This document shows positions 1 to 11,476 of a stretch of 64,000 bases of DNA, piece by piece; the first letter of the stretch is position 1; every line of letters starts with the position of its first letter. Origin of the DNA: Castor canadensis (taxonomy: Eukaryota; Chordata; Mammalia; Rodentia; Castoridae); assembly GCF_047511655.1 (NCBI RefSeq), contig NC_133400.1:34550001-34614000 (forward strand). The letters are read 5' to 3'. The notes beneath the pieces were generated by a model. The model had not been told where the DNA came from, did not search any database, and worked only from the letters and a program-made list of their open reading frames with translations. The translations under genes were made by a program, and so were the position numbers.

Positions 1-118
1 TTATCCAGAATGTCATTGTCGGAGTCCCAGTGTACCCTTTTCAGATGGGCCTCTCAGTAATAAGCACTTAAGTTTCTTCCCTGTCTTTTCATGGCTTGAT
101 AGTTCATTTCCATTTGTC

Positions 119-238
119 TGTTTCTCTGTTTGAGACACTGCCTCACTATGTTGCCCAGGCTGGCCTGGAACTCATGACCCTTCTGCCTCAATCCCTCAAG
201 TGCTGGGATCACAGGCATGGACCACCAAACCTGGCTGC
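119..238 (-). repeat. B1-type SINE
   Basis: Reverse-complement 7SL-derived features are clear: 'ttgcccaggctggcctggaa', 'aagtgctgggatcacaggca' and 'ccaccaaacctggct'. It sits inside or next to old L1 sequence. Confidence 0.85.
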
Positions 239-309
239 TCATTTCTTTTTTAACACTAAATAATATTCCACTGTCTGGATGTACCACAGTGTACATCAAT
301 GTGTCCAAA

Positions 310-668
310 TGCCTGAGAAAAGGAACTTAAAGGAGGACAGATTAGGCTGGAGGTGTGGCTCAAGCTGCAGAGCACCTTCCTGGCACACTTGAAGCCCTGA
401 GCTCAACCCCCAGTACCACCAAAAATAAAATGGAGGAAAGATTGATTTTAGCTCACAGAGTCACAGTTGTCATGGCAGGGAGGGTGTGGTAGAACAGGAA
501 AGTTCACATCATGGCAGCCTGGCAGCAGAGAAAAGGGACAGGCTGGGGATCCAGCCTAACCTTCAAAGGCTCCCAGGGACTCACTTTTTCCAGGCAGGCC
601 CCACCTCCTAAAGTTTCCATGACTTTCCAAAATAGCACCACCCACTGGGAACCAAGCATTCAAAACAC
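310..668 (-). mobile_element. MaLR-type solo LTR fragment
   Basis: The sequence parallels the LTR at 43600-44132: 'cctgagaaaaggaacttaaa', then after a SINE a segment with 'ttcacatcatggcagcc', 'ccccacctcctaaagtttcc' and 'ccactgggaaccaagcattc'. It is an ERVL-MaLR LTR in reverse orientation with no internal viral genes. Confidence 0.65.
345..428 (+). repeat. ID-like tRNA-derived SINE
   Basis: 'ggctggaggtgtggctcaag' gives the A-box region and 'gagctcaacccccagtacc' the B-box region, followed by a short A-rich tail. It lies within the MaLR LTR. Confidence 0.8.
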
Positions 669-1544
669 CGTTTCACTATGACACAGTTTCTTTATTCATT
701 CACTTACTGAAATCTACCTTCTGAAGTGCCAGTTTTTGACAGTTGTGAATAAATGTACATGTAAACACGCATGTGCAGGTTTCTGTGTGGACCCAGGTTT
801 TCAGCCCCTTTGGGGAAATGCCAAGAAGTGCAGCCTCTGGACTGCAGGGTAGAGTTGCTTACTTTCCAAGGAAACTGAGGGTTGTCTTCCGCTGCTCTGC
901 ATCCTCGCCAGCACTTGGTGGCATTGGTGTTCTGGATTTTGGCTGTTCTGACACGTGAGTAGTGCTTTCTCATTGTTGTTTTCATTTGCATTTCCCTAAT
1001 GACATGGGATGTGACATCTTGTCATATACTCACCTGTCATCTGCATGTCTTCTTTGGGGAGGTATCTGTTAAGGTCTTTGGCCATTTTGAATTGGGGTGT
1101 GTGCCTCTTTACTGTTGAGTTTTAAGAGCTCTTTGAATACTTTGGGTAACAGACCTTGATCAGATATGCCTTTTGCAAATATTTTCTCCCAGTCTGTGGC
1201 ATGTCTTCTCATTTTTTGACCTTGTCTTTCCCAGAGCAGAAGTTTATAATTTTCACAAAGTCTAGTATATCAATTCTTTCTTTCATGGATCACACTTTTG
1301 GTGTTGTACCTAAAAAGTCATCTGCAAACCCAAAGTCATCTAGGTGTCATTGTCTTCTAGGAGTTTCTTTCGTTTGCATTTTGTGTTGCAGCCTGTGATC
1401 CACTTTGAACTCACTCTTGGAATGGCATAAGGTCTGTGTCTAGGTTCCTTCTTTTGCACGTGGTTGTCCGGTTGTTCCAGAACCATCTGTTGTAAAGCTG
1501 TCTTTACTCTTCATGTTGCTTTGCTTCTTATCCCTTCCTCAGTT

Positions 1545-1790
1545 TTCAAGGCTCAGCTCAAGCATCCCCAATGCCCTACATTGGGGGGATGTTGACTTGA
1601 CTTCCCCACCTGGAGAATCCCTCCTATACTAGGCTCCCATACCCTCTGAACCTCTTCCCAACACTGGACTCCATTGGAATGTCACATTTGCCATGTGACA
1701 CCTCAGTCACTGCCACCACCTCCCATTGGACTGTAAGTTCTGTGGGGACAGGAGCCACTGCTCCACTCATCCCTGTGCACCTGCTGGTAC
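1545..1790 (+). repeat. L2-like 3' end fragment
   Basis: The order 'aggctcagctcaagcatccc', 'ctcctatactaggctcccat' and 'ttggactgtaagttctgtgg' matches the usual appearance of L2 3' ends. It is heavily diverged. Confidence 0.6.
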
Positions 1791-1864
1791 TCCGCGGGTA
1801 TCTGTTACAGCAATGACAGCAGTGACAGAGGCCTGAAGCTGAGTGATGCTTTGTTCTGTTTGCT

Positions 1865-1965
1865 TACATGAATTAATTTAGTCCTCACAAGTGAGGCAGG
1901 TATCAGGATTGCCATGCCCAGTGAGGCTCCATGAGGTTAAGTCACTTGCCCAAAGTTCAATGTGA
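1865..1965 (-). repeat. MIR fragment
   Basis: 'gaattaatttagtcctcaca' followed by 'gaggttaagtcacttgccca' is reverse-orientation MIR core. Confidence 0.65.
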
Positions 1966-1969
1966 CTTT

Positions 1970-2088
1970 TCTTTTGTTTTGTTTTGTGACAGAGTCTCAT
2001 TACACAACCCAGACTGGCCTGAAACTCGTAATCCTCCTGCCTCTACCTCCTAAGTGCTGGAGATACAGGTATGCACCACCTCACTGGC
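1970..2088 (-). repeat. B1-type SINE
   Basis: T-rich start, then 'gtgacagagtctcattacac', 'agactggcctgaaactcgta' and 'taagtgctggagatacaggt': a reverse-orientation B1 that interrupts or abuts the MIR to its left. Confidence 0.85.
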
Positions 2089-2740
2089 TCTCCATGTAAC
2101 TTTAGACCACTGCACAGAGCCCCTGTGGACACCACTCTGAGCTCACCCCAGGAGGCAGATCTCAGTTTGGAGTTCCAAGTCAGAGCATAGAAACACCAGG
2201 GGGGTCACCTTCTCCAGCCAGTCAGTGACCTCAGTCAGGTGACAGATGGCTTTGGCAATGTGATCACAAGTCCAGATAGCCGACTGACCGGGAGAGGCAG
2301 CAGCCCTCTTGTGGCACCCGCTTTTCTTGTTTGCTTTGCATCTGATTCCTGCTCGGCAGCACCTACCAGGGCTGCATACTCTCTACAGAATGGTTAAAAT
2401 TCTTAGAACTTTTATGCTCTGCTTTGCTTGGCAGCCCACAGAACATACCTCTGAAGTGGCAGGTAACTGGATAGGGTCTTGGTCACAGCAATTTGCTGAA
2501 CACAGGGTTTTGTATGCAAAAATACATTATGGCACTTGGGGGTGTCACTCAGGGACACTGAGAGCCATGTTACAAGTTTTATACACCAAAGTGCAGGTAG
2601 TAGGATTGGGGCTCAGAACAGGGACACTTCTGTGGTTGATTTAGGAGCCCTTAAAGTATTCAACAAGGTGAACCATAGGACTCACCCCAATGTTAAGACT
2701 CAGTCTTAACTAGTGAGAATACCAGCAGTGATGTCAGCTG
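2089..2740. other. Intergenic, no recognised feature
   Basis: No repeat family, RNA gene or exon was recognised. A 111-codon open frame at 2309-2644 has no recognisable domain and is what chance would give. Confidence 0.5.
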
Positions 2741-2744
2741 GGCA

Positions 2745-2965
2745 GGGGTTAAGTCTAGCCTCACTTCTCTGTGTGACCTAGTAAAATGTGATTAGCCTCT
2801 CTGAGCCTCAATTCTCTCAAGTGTAAAATGAACAAAATAAGAGGACTTACCTTCTAGGCCTCCTGCAAAATGCATGCAGGGCAGGGATTAACAGGTCGCT
2901 GCTGTGCTCTCTGGGCCCAGAGCAGGGCCTGCCACATAGTAGGAACTTAACAGATACTTGCTAAA
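2745..2965 (+). repeat. MIR element
   Basis: Forward MIR layout: 'tgacctagtaaaatgtgatt', 'gagcctcaattctctcaagt', then 'gcctgccacatagtagga' at the 3' part. Confidence 0.7.
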
Positions 2966-3194
2966 TAAACTTGAGCAAATCCCCACTGCCTCCCCCAGTG
3001 CATGGCATGCAGTCGGTGCTGAAATCCTGTCTGTTGACATGGCTTAATTGTTCACAGCTGTACCAATCCCAAGCCAAGACATGGCACAGAATACTTACTC
3101 AAAGAAGTCATTTTTGAATGAGTGAATGTAAAATCTTCAGCAAAGACATGGGACACAGTGCCTAATTTATGTTAGCTCTTATTCTTCATTCATT

Positions 3195-4050
3195 CGACAA
3201 ATACCTGTGGGGCCTGGGTGTGGGGTTTTCTGACAGCAGCTCTCCAATCCCAGCTGGGCATCCCACCATTCAATTTAATTCTGATGTTATCTGCCCAGAC
3301 TCAGGATCAGACTCCACAGGCTTAGGACTTAGTCCCACAGAAGTCCCCACATCAGACGCCAGCCACAAATGGGGTCCCCAGGCCCCCCACACTTTGCCAG
3401 GACAGCTACAAATTCAGAGGTTCCCTCAATCCCCATCTTGGGTACAATTCACTAGAACGACTCACAGAACTCTGGGACTGGAGGAGTTGCTCAAGTTAGT
3501 AGAACGCCTGCCTAGCAAGTGTGAGGCCCTGGGTTCAAACTGTTGTACCACCAAAGGGGGAGGGTTGGGAAAAAACAATTACAAGTTTCTTCTAAAGGAC
3601 AAACTCAGGAACAGCAAGTGAGAGACATGCTTGGGGCACAGCTGTGGGGTAACAGGGACCACAGCTTCCACGCCCACTCTGGACACACCATCTCTCTGCA
3701 CCTCCATGTGTTCAACAGCCCAACACACTACCAATGTCTATGTTCAAGATTTTACAACCCAGTCTCCACCGCATCTTCTCCCTGAGGACAGGGTGAGTTT
3801 GAAAGTCCCAACGCTCTAACCCTGTGTTTGTCTCTCTGGTGACAAGTCCCCTCCCCAGGCTGTCTAGGGGCCCTGCCCTGAGTCACCCCACTAGCAGACA
3901 CTCCAATGTTGTTGAAAGGGGCTTGTTTTGGAGAACAAAAGAAGCTCCAATTGCTACAAAATGCCAAAACTTTCAGGAGCCTTGTGCCCAGACTGAGGAC
4001 AAAGACCAAATATTTTTTATTATACCACATGTTCTCTAAGCTGCTACAGG
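3195..4050 (+). repeat. Ancient LTR-like interspersed repeat, split by a SINE
   Basis: The segments 'actcaggatcagactccaca', 'ccccatcttgggtacaattc', 'gtttgaaagtcccaacgctc' and 'gaggacaaagaccaaatatt' look like one ancient dispersed repeat of LTR type that I have seen in other mammals, but I cannot name the subfamily. An ID-like SINE interrupts it near 3474. The 150-codon open frame at 3169-3621 lies in it and is not a gene. Confidence 0.4.
3474..3557 (+). repeat. ID-like tRNA-derived SINE
   Basis: 'gggactggaggagttgctca' then 'gcctgcctagcaagtgtgag' and 'cctgggttcaaactgttgta': A and B box regions of the local ID-type family. Confidence 0.75.
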
Positions 4051-4059
4051 ATGTCAGGA

Positions 4060-5385
4060 GGGACCAGCAGAGAAGTGCCTGGCAGTGGCTGGTCCCCAGC
4101 AGACAACACATCAGCCCAGGAGAGCTGTCCAGGTTGGCTGGCTGCCTCTCAGCTTAGCACTACCTGACCCCAGCTTTATCAGGCACCTCTGAGTCTCCAG
4201 ACTCTGGGAATTTCTGCATGGCCCCAATTCAGAGGAGACAGAACACTTGTATGTCCAGAAATACACATGAGCATTCACCTTGGACTAAGAGGGTTCCCTG
4301 CACGCAACCCCCTTGCTATTCTGAGGGCAGACAGATGATCAGGAACACGATTCTGTAGAAGAGAAAGAAGACCACACACAAGCCTAGGACTTTGAAGGCC
4401 ACAAGTGGGAGACCTCGAAGCCCCAGCACCAGGCATATCACCCATTTCTGTCCTTCCAGCAGACATTGCTGTTCAATCACTACCCTCTTTCCTGCAACTC
4501 ACTAGACCATCATAATCGATCAACCACACACAGCACTTGAGCTGAGACCTCCGCCTTCTGCCAGGAGTTGCCTCTTCTGCAGAAAGTAGATCTAAAGTCC
4601 GGGAATGAAAGGAGGACTGCACAGAGTCAAAGATCACCCTTGAAAACCGCTTAAATCTCACAGTATAGGAAAAACTCTGACTCCTAATGAGTCCGGCCAG
4701 GCAGTTTTCCTCCAAGCCTTGCCACAGATGGCTGCATCATTGGTTGAACACCAAACGGTAGACTGGACTTCTCCTGAGATGCTGCGGTATATGAAAATGC
4801 CTGACTTCAAAAGCTAGAGTCGCTCAGAGCAGTGGGAGAGGCACCAGGGGTGGAGTTCCACCAAGTCAGCAAAAGCAGAACATTTTCTCATCAGCACACC
4901 AGGTAATTGTACACTTGCAGGTCACATCAAGCCAGCTGTCGAGGCTACCCTTTGTTTTCTCCCCTACAACCTGAAATGCATGCAGTCCGGATTACAGAAT
5001 GTGCATGAGTTCAATGTCCGTGTGATGAAAGTCCGCTTACCTTGCCATCTTCACAACAGACACTTGTCCAGCAAATCCCAGAAGGAAGATGTTGTGATTA
5101 ATGTCTCATGAGGCCCCATGGGCACCATAGCACACTCTATTTCTGTTAAACCCTCCATAACCTTGTGAGGTAGAGATCCACTAACACGGAGGTAAATCTT
5201 ACCCCTCTTTGAAGGAGAGAGGAGGATGAGCTGAGGCTCATCTCAGTGACTCCCCATGGTCCCCAACTTGGCAGGAAGCTGAGCCCCCACCTCCCCCTGC
5301 AGATGCTGGAAGTGCTAGGTGCTTAGCTTGCTGGGCTGTCTTGCAGCTGAGGGGTCAGCATGTGACTAGAACTCTCCTGGGTACC
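4060..5385. other. Intergenic, no recognised feature
   Basis: Unique-looking sequence with no exon, RNA gene or clear repeat. Short open frames here (63-91 codons) show no domain. Confidence 0.4.
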
Positions 5386-5692
5386 TCTCCAGACCTACAG
5401 GTGCACATGCCTGCCATCCTAGCTACTCGGAAGACATGGTTCCAGGACAGTCTGGGCAAAAAAAGTTCACAAAACCCTATCTCAATGGAAAAAAGGTAGG
5501 CACATGCCTGCCATCCCAACAATGATGGTGGGAAGTATAAAACAGAAGGACTGCCCACAGCAGTTTCAACCCTGTCTCCAAAATAACCAGAGCAAAAAGG
5601 GCTAGAGGAGTGGCTCAAGAGGTAGAGCACCTGTCTAGCAAATGGGAAGCCCTGAGTTCAAACCCAAATACGACCAAAAAAAAAAAAAAGCA
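5385..5692 (+). repeat. Composite B1 + ID SINE
   Basis: A B1-like half ('gcctgccatcctagctactc', 'gacagtctgggcaaa'), partly duplicated, is followed by the linker 'caaaataaccagagcaaaaa', then an ID half ('ggctagaggagtggctcaag', 'cctgagttcaaacccaaata') and an A13 tail. This copy shows the complete layout of the composite family. Confidence 0.85.
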
Positions 5693-5759
5693 GCTCTATT
5701 TAGGTGGAGGGAGGCAGGGACCATAGCATCAGGGACATTGAATTTACAGGTTCAGCCCC

Positions 5760-6065
5760 TGAGAGCATAGTTCCAAAAATCAAAAAGACAAACAGCTAAG
5801 ACAAATAGCTACCAGACTAAAGGGCAATGAAAATGAGTAAGAAGCCACCAAAGAGGTACACAAATGGCCAATGAGCTTGTGAAGAGATGCCCATTGCCCT
5901 GGGAAATGGGAAACAGATGAGACACTTCTTCACACCTGTCAGGTTGACAACGTTAAAGTCTGAGAGGTGTGAGACGATGGCCTCTCCTAGTTTTATAAAA
6001 CAAGTGTTGATGTCTAGGAAAGCTGACATTCGGCAATTCTTTTGGGTGTATCAAAACTCAGAGTA
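5760..6065 (+). repeat. Old L1 fragment
   Basis: 'acacaaatggccaatgagct', 'gatgcccattgccctgggaa' and 'gacacttcttcacacctgtc' match the ORF2 region of old L1 elements. It is diverged and truncated. Confidence 0.65.
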
Positions 6066-6069
6066 GAGA

Positions 6070-8320
6070 GTTCAGACCCTCTTCTGTAGGAGGAAGTTAT
6101 TGATCCTCCCAGAGTTCAATGGCAGCGTACAATGGCAGGGAGGGTGTACCTGGAGCAGCCTGAACCCCTCCCAAACTGTCTACTCTCCAGACTTGTCACT
6201 CTACCTTACTCTTCCTGTTCACCCCAGGGTGATGCACACCCACTATGTTCTGTTTACACTGTGCAATGGGCAAAACCAGGAACCACAAGGAGGGAGGTGT
6301 ACAAAGATGTTCCCTGCAGTATTGTCACACAGGAGTAAGTGGGAGATTACTCACCCTCTGTCATGGACACTGTGATGAGCTCCCCAGACTCCCTCAGGAC
6401 CAAGGTACTCACTCCTCCATCTCCCAGGAATGCTGGCTACAACTGGCTCATAGCTAAATTCCCTTCAGAGAATGGCCTTCCCAGCAAAACAGCTGCCTTG
6501 CCTATGGTGACACACCCTCCCCAGGGAATCCACAGCCAACCACAGGTCAGATCATTGACCTCCAGCCACACAATTCTCCCAGCTCCAAAGTGCAACTCAG
6601 GATCAGCCTAGGCCCTGTCCCAAGACTCCTACGTGCAAGCAGCACCCCTATCACTAGTGGCAGGTAGAATACAGAAAGCCCCTGGCATGGAGAAATAGTG
6701 CTGTTGTTAACGATTTTACTGGTGTGAACTGGGGCATGATAAGGGCATGCACTGAGTGATAGAATTGCTCCAGTGTTAGCAAGGTACTGTGGACAGCCAC
6801 TGCTGACCACTATGGATGCACTATGGATGAACCAGGTAACATACAAAGCTTTCATCTCCTGCAGGAAGAGGATGTGAAAAGCTCAGGATGGAGCCCAGGA
6901 TTTAACTATAGAAAAAGCAAGGGTCCTTCAAATGAACTTGAACTCTCAATCCCAGCAAATCTGAGAATGTAAAAATTAACACCTGGTTGGGAATGAGTGA
7001 GGCCCTGACTTGAAATAGGGTCAGTGTGATCTTGAAACCCTTGGTCTTTCTGAACTACCCGGCTTCAAAGAAATGATATTCTTTTCAAAGTCTCCTTCTG
7101 ACTCAAAAATGGTGTGATACCTTCCAGGACCACACGAACCCTTCAGGATGCAGCCCTGCCTCTTCTCCTAGCCACCAGTCCAATCTCTCAGGTCAAGCCC
7201 AGGTGACCAGGATGCTGAGCCTGCTAAGTGAGGGAAAGGACTGTCTCACCCCTGACAGAGCTGAGAGGCCTTATAATCTACAGGGCAAGCAGTAAGAGAA
7301 AAGACTTGCAATCAGCCCTGAGGATTCTGAATTAAAGGGATGAGAGGGGAATGGACTTTACAATCAGACAAAGGAGAATGTATAAGTTTACAGCACTGTC
7401 TCACGGTCAACTTTAACACCCCAGTAAGGACCTTGGGGAGATGTTGCTAGAATGGATTCTGTAACTTTAGACCTTCCTTCCATGTAGAACAGCAGAAGGA
7501 TGCTGTGAAGTCACCCCGACTACATGCTAGGCACAGCGCCTGACACATCTCTGGCCCTCCATGGACGTCAGCCTCCAAATCCCCAGGGAAGACTCTGCAG
7601 CGCCTCCTGCCAGGTGCCCTTTCCAAGAAAAAGTCCCCTCTTTCCTTGGGAATCGGTGAGAAAAGAAGCCCTTCCCAGGCCATCCCCAAATTCCTCACTC
7701 CTCAAACAGGAGGGGATAAAAGAGTTCCTTAATTGGTACCACAAAGATTTTTCCAGAGAGAAAGAAATAGAACTAGCAAATGAAAGGCAGATTTCTCTGC
7801 AGGAGGGGCAGCTGGCCTGGAGTCAGAGCCCAGCTGCAGAGCCATTTTCAAAGAGGGAGGCCAGGGTGGAGGAAGCATATGTGCCCCACCCAGACTTGCC
7901 TAAGTGTCCACATGCTTGCCATCCGGTGGGCACTCATGCAGTAGGTGCAGGAACCAACATGATATGATAGTATCTCTAGATGCAGCTTGGTGTAACTGGC
8001 TCATAACTGTGATGGGGCCCCAGGGAACTTGGTGATCCCAAGTCAGGAAGGCAGAGCCCAGCCTCAGGGAGCTATAGCCCCAGAATGAATCCAGGCCCAC
8101 AGGCGTATGGGAAAGATTGAGGGACATCAGTACACCAAGGTGGGCTGCTCTAGCAGGTACTAGTCAGAGACCCACTGACAACTCTCAAAGTGCATGGCAA
8201 GACCTCAGCTATTACTTGGCCTCCTGAGTGAGCTCTGGCCTGAGGAACTGAACACCCATGAACAGATTTCAGAAAATCCAGGAGCCCAGGGTTGGGGCTA
8301 GATGAGCATTCCCTCATCCA
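6070..8320. other. Intergenic, mostly unassigned
   Basis: Possible further L1 remnant near 6290-6335 ('caaagatgttccctgcagta'). Otherwise no exon, RNA gene or clear repeat. The 147-codon frame at 7524-7967 has no recognisable domain. Confidence 0.4.
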
Positions 8321-8672
8321 GTCGTGTTTTCCGTCACTGCAACAAAATATCCGAGGCTGGATAACTTGTGAAGAAAAGAGGTTGCACTAGTTCACGGTTT
8401 TGGAGGTCCAAGAACACAGCACCAGCTTCTGCTCTGCTGTATCGAGGGATTCATGGTGACGGTATCACAAAGGCAGGTGTGTGTGTGTGGAAGAGACCCC
8501 ATGATGAGACAGGAAGCCAGAGGGCAAAGACGAGCTGGGATCCCATGAGAACTACATTAATCCCATTCAAGGACAGACTACACCTCTTAAGGATTCCACC
8601 ATCTCTTAACATTGCCACATCAAGGACCACGCCTCCATTATATGAATCCTTGGGAACAAACCATAGCAGTTT
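8321..8672 (-). mobile_element. MaLR-type solo LTR
   Basis: Reverse orientation: 'cactgcaacaaaatatccga', 'ctggataacttgtgaagaaa', 'cccatgagaactacattaat' and terminal 'ggaacaaaccatagca'. This is the same architecture as the other MaLR LTRs in the window. Confidence 0.75.
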
Positions 8673-9017
8673 ATTTGTAGAGGGACATTTATGAGAGCCA
8701 CTATGTGCCCCGGGGACTAGAGAGTCAACAGGACTTGGACTGGCCCTGCAGGTTTCAGTCAAGCCATACATGAACCCAGACGTGCACCCAGGCTGCTACA
8801 GGGCCAGGTCTCCCATCCCCTTCCCAATTAAGGTCAGCTCTGCCCTAGCCTAGTAAGGGTGGATCTAAGTAAGACAGTCTGACCTAAGCAGAAGTATGGT
8901 CCCCAGGGATCAAACCCAGGCAGATTCCAGACCAGACTCTAGCTTTCCAGAGTGGAAATGCTGGGGCAAAAATCATTTATTTGGGCAAAACTTATTAATT
9001 GATGTGTTAAAACCGCA

Positions 9018-9142
9018 TCTGTGGCATGGTGGCGCATGCCTATAATCCTAGCTACTTGGGAGGCAGAGATCGGGAGGACTGCAGTTCAAGGGTAGCCAGG
9101 GCAAAAAGTTAGTGAGACCACATCTCAACAAATAACCCCGGG
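9018..9142 (+). repeat. B1-type SINE
   Basis: 'ggcgcatgcctataatccta', 'gctacttgggaggcagagat' and 'agtgagaccacatctcaaca' are B1 landmarks. Confidence 0.85.
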
Positions 9143-9342
9143 GCTGGCAGGCAGTTCATGCCTGTAATCCCAGTTATGTGAAAGATGTAGGTAGAAGGAT
9201 TGAGGTTCAAGGCTGGCCCTAGGGAAAGAAAGTGTGAGACCCTATCTGAAAAACAGCCTTAAGCAAAGGACTGGGGATGTGGCTCAAGTAGTAGAGTACC
9301 TGGCCCTGAGTTCAAACCCCAGTAATGCCAAGAAAAAGAAAA
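9143..9342 (+). repeat. Composite B1 + ID SINE
   Basis: A second B1-like half ('catgcctgtaatcccagtta') is followed by 'ggactggggatgtggctcaa' and 'cctgagttcaaaccccagta' with an A-rich tail. Confidence 0.8.
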
Positions 9343-9697
9343 GACCATGGCTGAGTCCATTCCAACTACTATAACAAAATACATTAGACTGGGTAATTAA
9401 TAGACAACAGAATTTATTGCTTGCAGTTCTGGAGACTGGACGGTCCAATATCAAAGCACTGGCAGAATCAGTGTCCAGTGAGGCTGGCACCTCAGAGATG
9501 GCACCTTCTTGCCACTCTGTCACAAGGCAGAGGCCAGGAAGGGGCTAAGAGCTCCTAAAATTCTCTTTTACAGGGGCACTTTGCCCTCAGGACCTGGTCA
9601 CCTCCCAAAGACCCCAGCTTTTAAATCCATTGCTTTGGGGATTTGTGTCAACAGGAATTTGGGGAAGACACAAACACTCAGACCATAACAGACCATG
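9343..9697 (-). mobile_element. MaLR-type solo LTR
   Basis: 'actataacaaaatacattag', 'gactgggtaattaatagaca', 'ttgcagttctggagactgga' and end 'ctcagaccataacag' are reverse-orientation MaLR LTR landmarks. Confidence 0.75.
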
Positions 9698-10387
9698 AGA
9701 TAAACGGTCTGTGCATAATCGGACATTTGAGTTAGTGCCAAAGTGGAGACCACAGACTGTGGCCTCGCAGGAAAAAACAGAACTTCAGGGTCAGCCTGGC
9801 CTCCTCCAGATCCAGTCAGTGGAACAGCCAAACACCACATGTCTCACCAAGGGATGCAGTTTGAAGCTGTCCACATTGTCCATGACCTGTTCCAGCCAAG
9901 AATGATCCACCTGGAGTCCATCCGACTTCAGATTGACTCACGGCTCACAAGAGAAGGGAGAAGAGGTACAAACTAAGTGGGAACGAAAGGAAGCAACCAT
10001 GCTGATGGACACGGCAAGGTTTTCTGCAGGGCGAAAAGTCTACATTCTAGTACCAGGCACAAGAAGAGATACTGCATTACACGGAACGTTCTAGAGAGAT
10101 GCAGCTCCCAGAAGCAGTACCTGGCTAAGGTCCAGGTCCTACTGTGTACAAACCAGCTAAAACACACCTTGGGGACAACTCAGAACATTTAGATATATTT
10201 AAGTAGGTACAAAATAGCATTCAGGAGTAGTTATCTGAGTGGGATAATATTTAAGTGGGTCCATAAGGAATGCTTGCATCTTTTAAAGGCGCACACTACA
10301 GTGGTCACATAGCTCCAGAATGTTCATAGCAGCTTGTGACAGATTCCAAGATGGCACCACCATTCTCATTCCTGGCAGACAACCAGG

Positions 10388-10842
10388 TGCTACAGTTTAG
10401 ATCTGAATGTTCCCTAGGACCCATGTGTGAAAGGTTCAGTCTCCGGCCCAAGACACTATTGGAAGTGGCAGAACCATTAAGAGTGGAGCCTCATGGAAGG
10501 TCATCAGGTCACTGGGGGCCCCTGAAGGGGGCCGTTGGACCTTGTGCCTTCTTTTTTGTTGTTGTTGGTACTGGGGTTTGAACTCAGAGTCTCAGGCTTG
10601 CTAGGCAGGCGCTCTACCACTTGAGCCACTCCACCAGCCCTGGACTTGTGCCTTCTTTCTCCTCTCTTTCCCTTCCTAGTCCTGAGATGAGCAGTTTTGC
10701 TCTGCCACTTGCTCCTTGCCCTAAAGTGACAAAGCCAATTGATCATGGACTGGAACCTCTAAAACTGTGAGCCAACATAAACCTTTATTTTTTTATAAGC
10801 TGTTTATCTCAAACACTTGTAACAGAAATCTGTCTAACACAC
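10388..10842 (+). mobile_element. MaLR-type solo LTR, split by a SINE
   Basis: It runs from 'gctacagtttagatctgaat' through 'aaaactgtgagccaacataa' to 'gtaacagaaatctgtctaac'. A SINE at 10555-10644 interrupts it. Confidence 0.75.
10555..10644 (-). repeat. ID-like SINE with target-site duplication
   Basis: Reverse-orientation ID-type SINE: 'actggggtttgaactcagag', 'ggcgctctaccacttgagcc' and 'actccaccagccc'. The direct repeat cttgtgccttcttt flanks it at 10541-10554 and 10645-10658. The perfect TSD implies a fairly recent insertion into an older LTR. Confidence 0.9.
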
Positions 10843-10854
10843 CTGCAGTGTGAC

Positions 10855-11345
10855 TATGATAGGACATCACTCCTGTAATTATGTTACATCATATGCCAAA
10901 GGTGACAGAGACTTGCAGGTATAATTAAGGTCCCTAATCAGTGGCCTTAGATTATTCTAGGTGGGTCTGAGCTAATCAGGTGAGCCTGTTAAAAGAGAGT
11001 CCAAAGATCAGAGGTGGAAGAAGTCAGAGTGATGCAGCAGCAGTGGCTTTGAAGAAGCAAGCTGGCATGTCGTGGAGAAGACTGAACGGCAGGGGATGGA
11101 AAGTGACCTGCAGAAGCTGAGGGTTTCAGGCCTACAACGGCAAGGAATTGAATTCTGCTAACTGTTCTGTTAACTTGGTGGAAGACCGTGGGCCTCAGAT
11201 GAGATCACAGTGCTGGCTAATACCTTGAAGTGATCTGAGCAGAGGACCCTGCTCACCCAGGCATGGACATGTAACCCACAGAAACTGTGATAATACATGT
11301 GTATAGTTCCAAACCACTAAATCAAGGGTAATTTGTGACAAAACC
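10855..11345 (+). mobile_element. MLT-type (ERVL-MaLR) LTR
   Basis: 'aattaaggtccctaatcagt', 'gctttgaagaagcaagctgg', 'aaggaattgaattctgctaa' and 'acccacagaaactgtgataa' are in the order typical of old MLT-class LTRs. No internal viral coding region is present. Confidence 0.6.
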
Positions 11346-11407
11346 ATATGATCTTTTTCCTAATAGCCAAAACCTGAAACATCTCACATGTCCATCATGC
11401 AGAGCCA

Positions 11408-11476
11408 GTGGGGCTGTGGCTCAGTTGGGGAGCGCTTGCCTAGCCTGTGCAAGGCTCGGTTCCCTCCCCAGCGACA
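11408..11476 (+). repeat. ID-like tRNA-derived SINE
   Basis: 'gggctgtggctcagttgggg' gives an A-box-like region and 'gcaaggctcggttccctccc' a degraded B-box region. It resembles tRNA-Ala but lacks the paired acceptor stem of a real tRNA gene. Confidence 0.7.

Larger units (their letters stand above)
240..1510 (-). mobile_element. Old L1 fragment (ORF2 3' region), interrupted
   Basis: Reverse-strand L1 motifs are recognisable: 'taatattccactgtctggat' near 260, 'cagttgtgaataaatgtaca' near 740, 'ggccattttgaattgggg' near 1080 and the tract ending near 1500. It is diverged and has no intact frame. A MaLR LTR (about 310-668), itself carrying an ID SINE, splits it, so the order of arrival is L1, then LTR, then SINE. 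Confidence 0.75.

Noticed and set aside
3169..3621. 150-codon open frame
   Set aside because: It runs through an ancient repeat and an ID SINE.
11408..11476. Possible tRNA gene
   Set aside because: It is an ID-type SINE: degraded B box and no paired acceptor stem. It belongs to a family present many times in the window.
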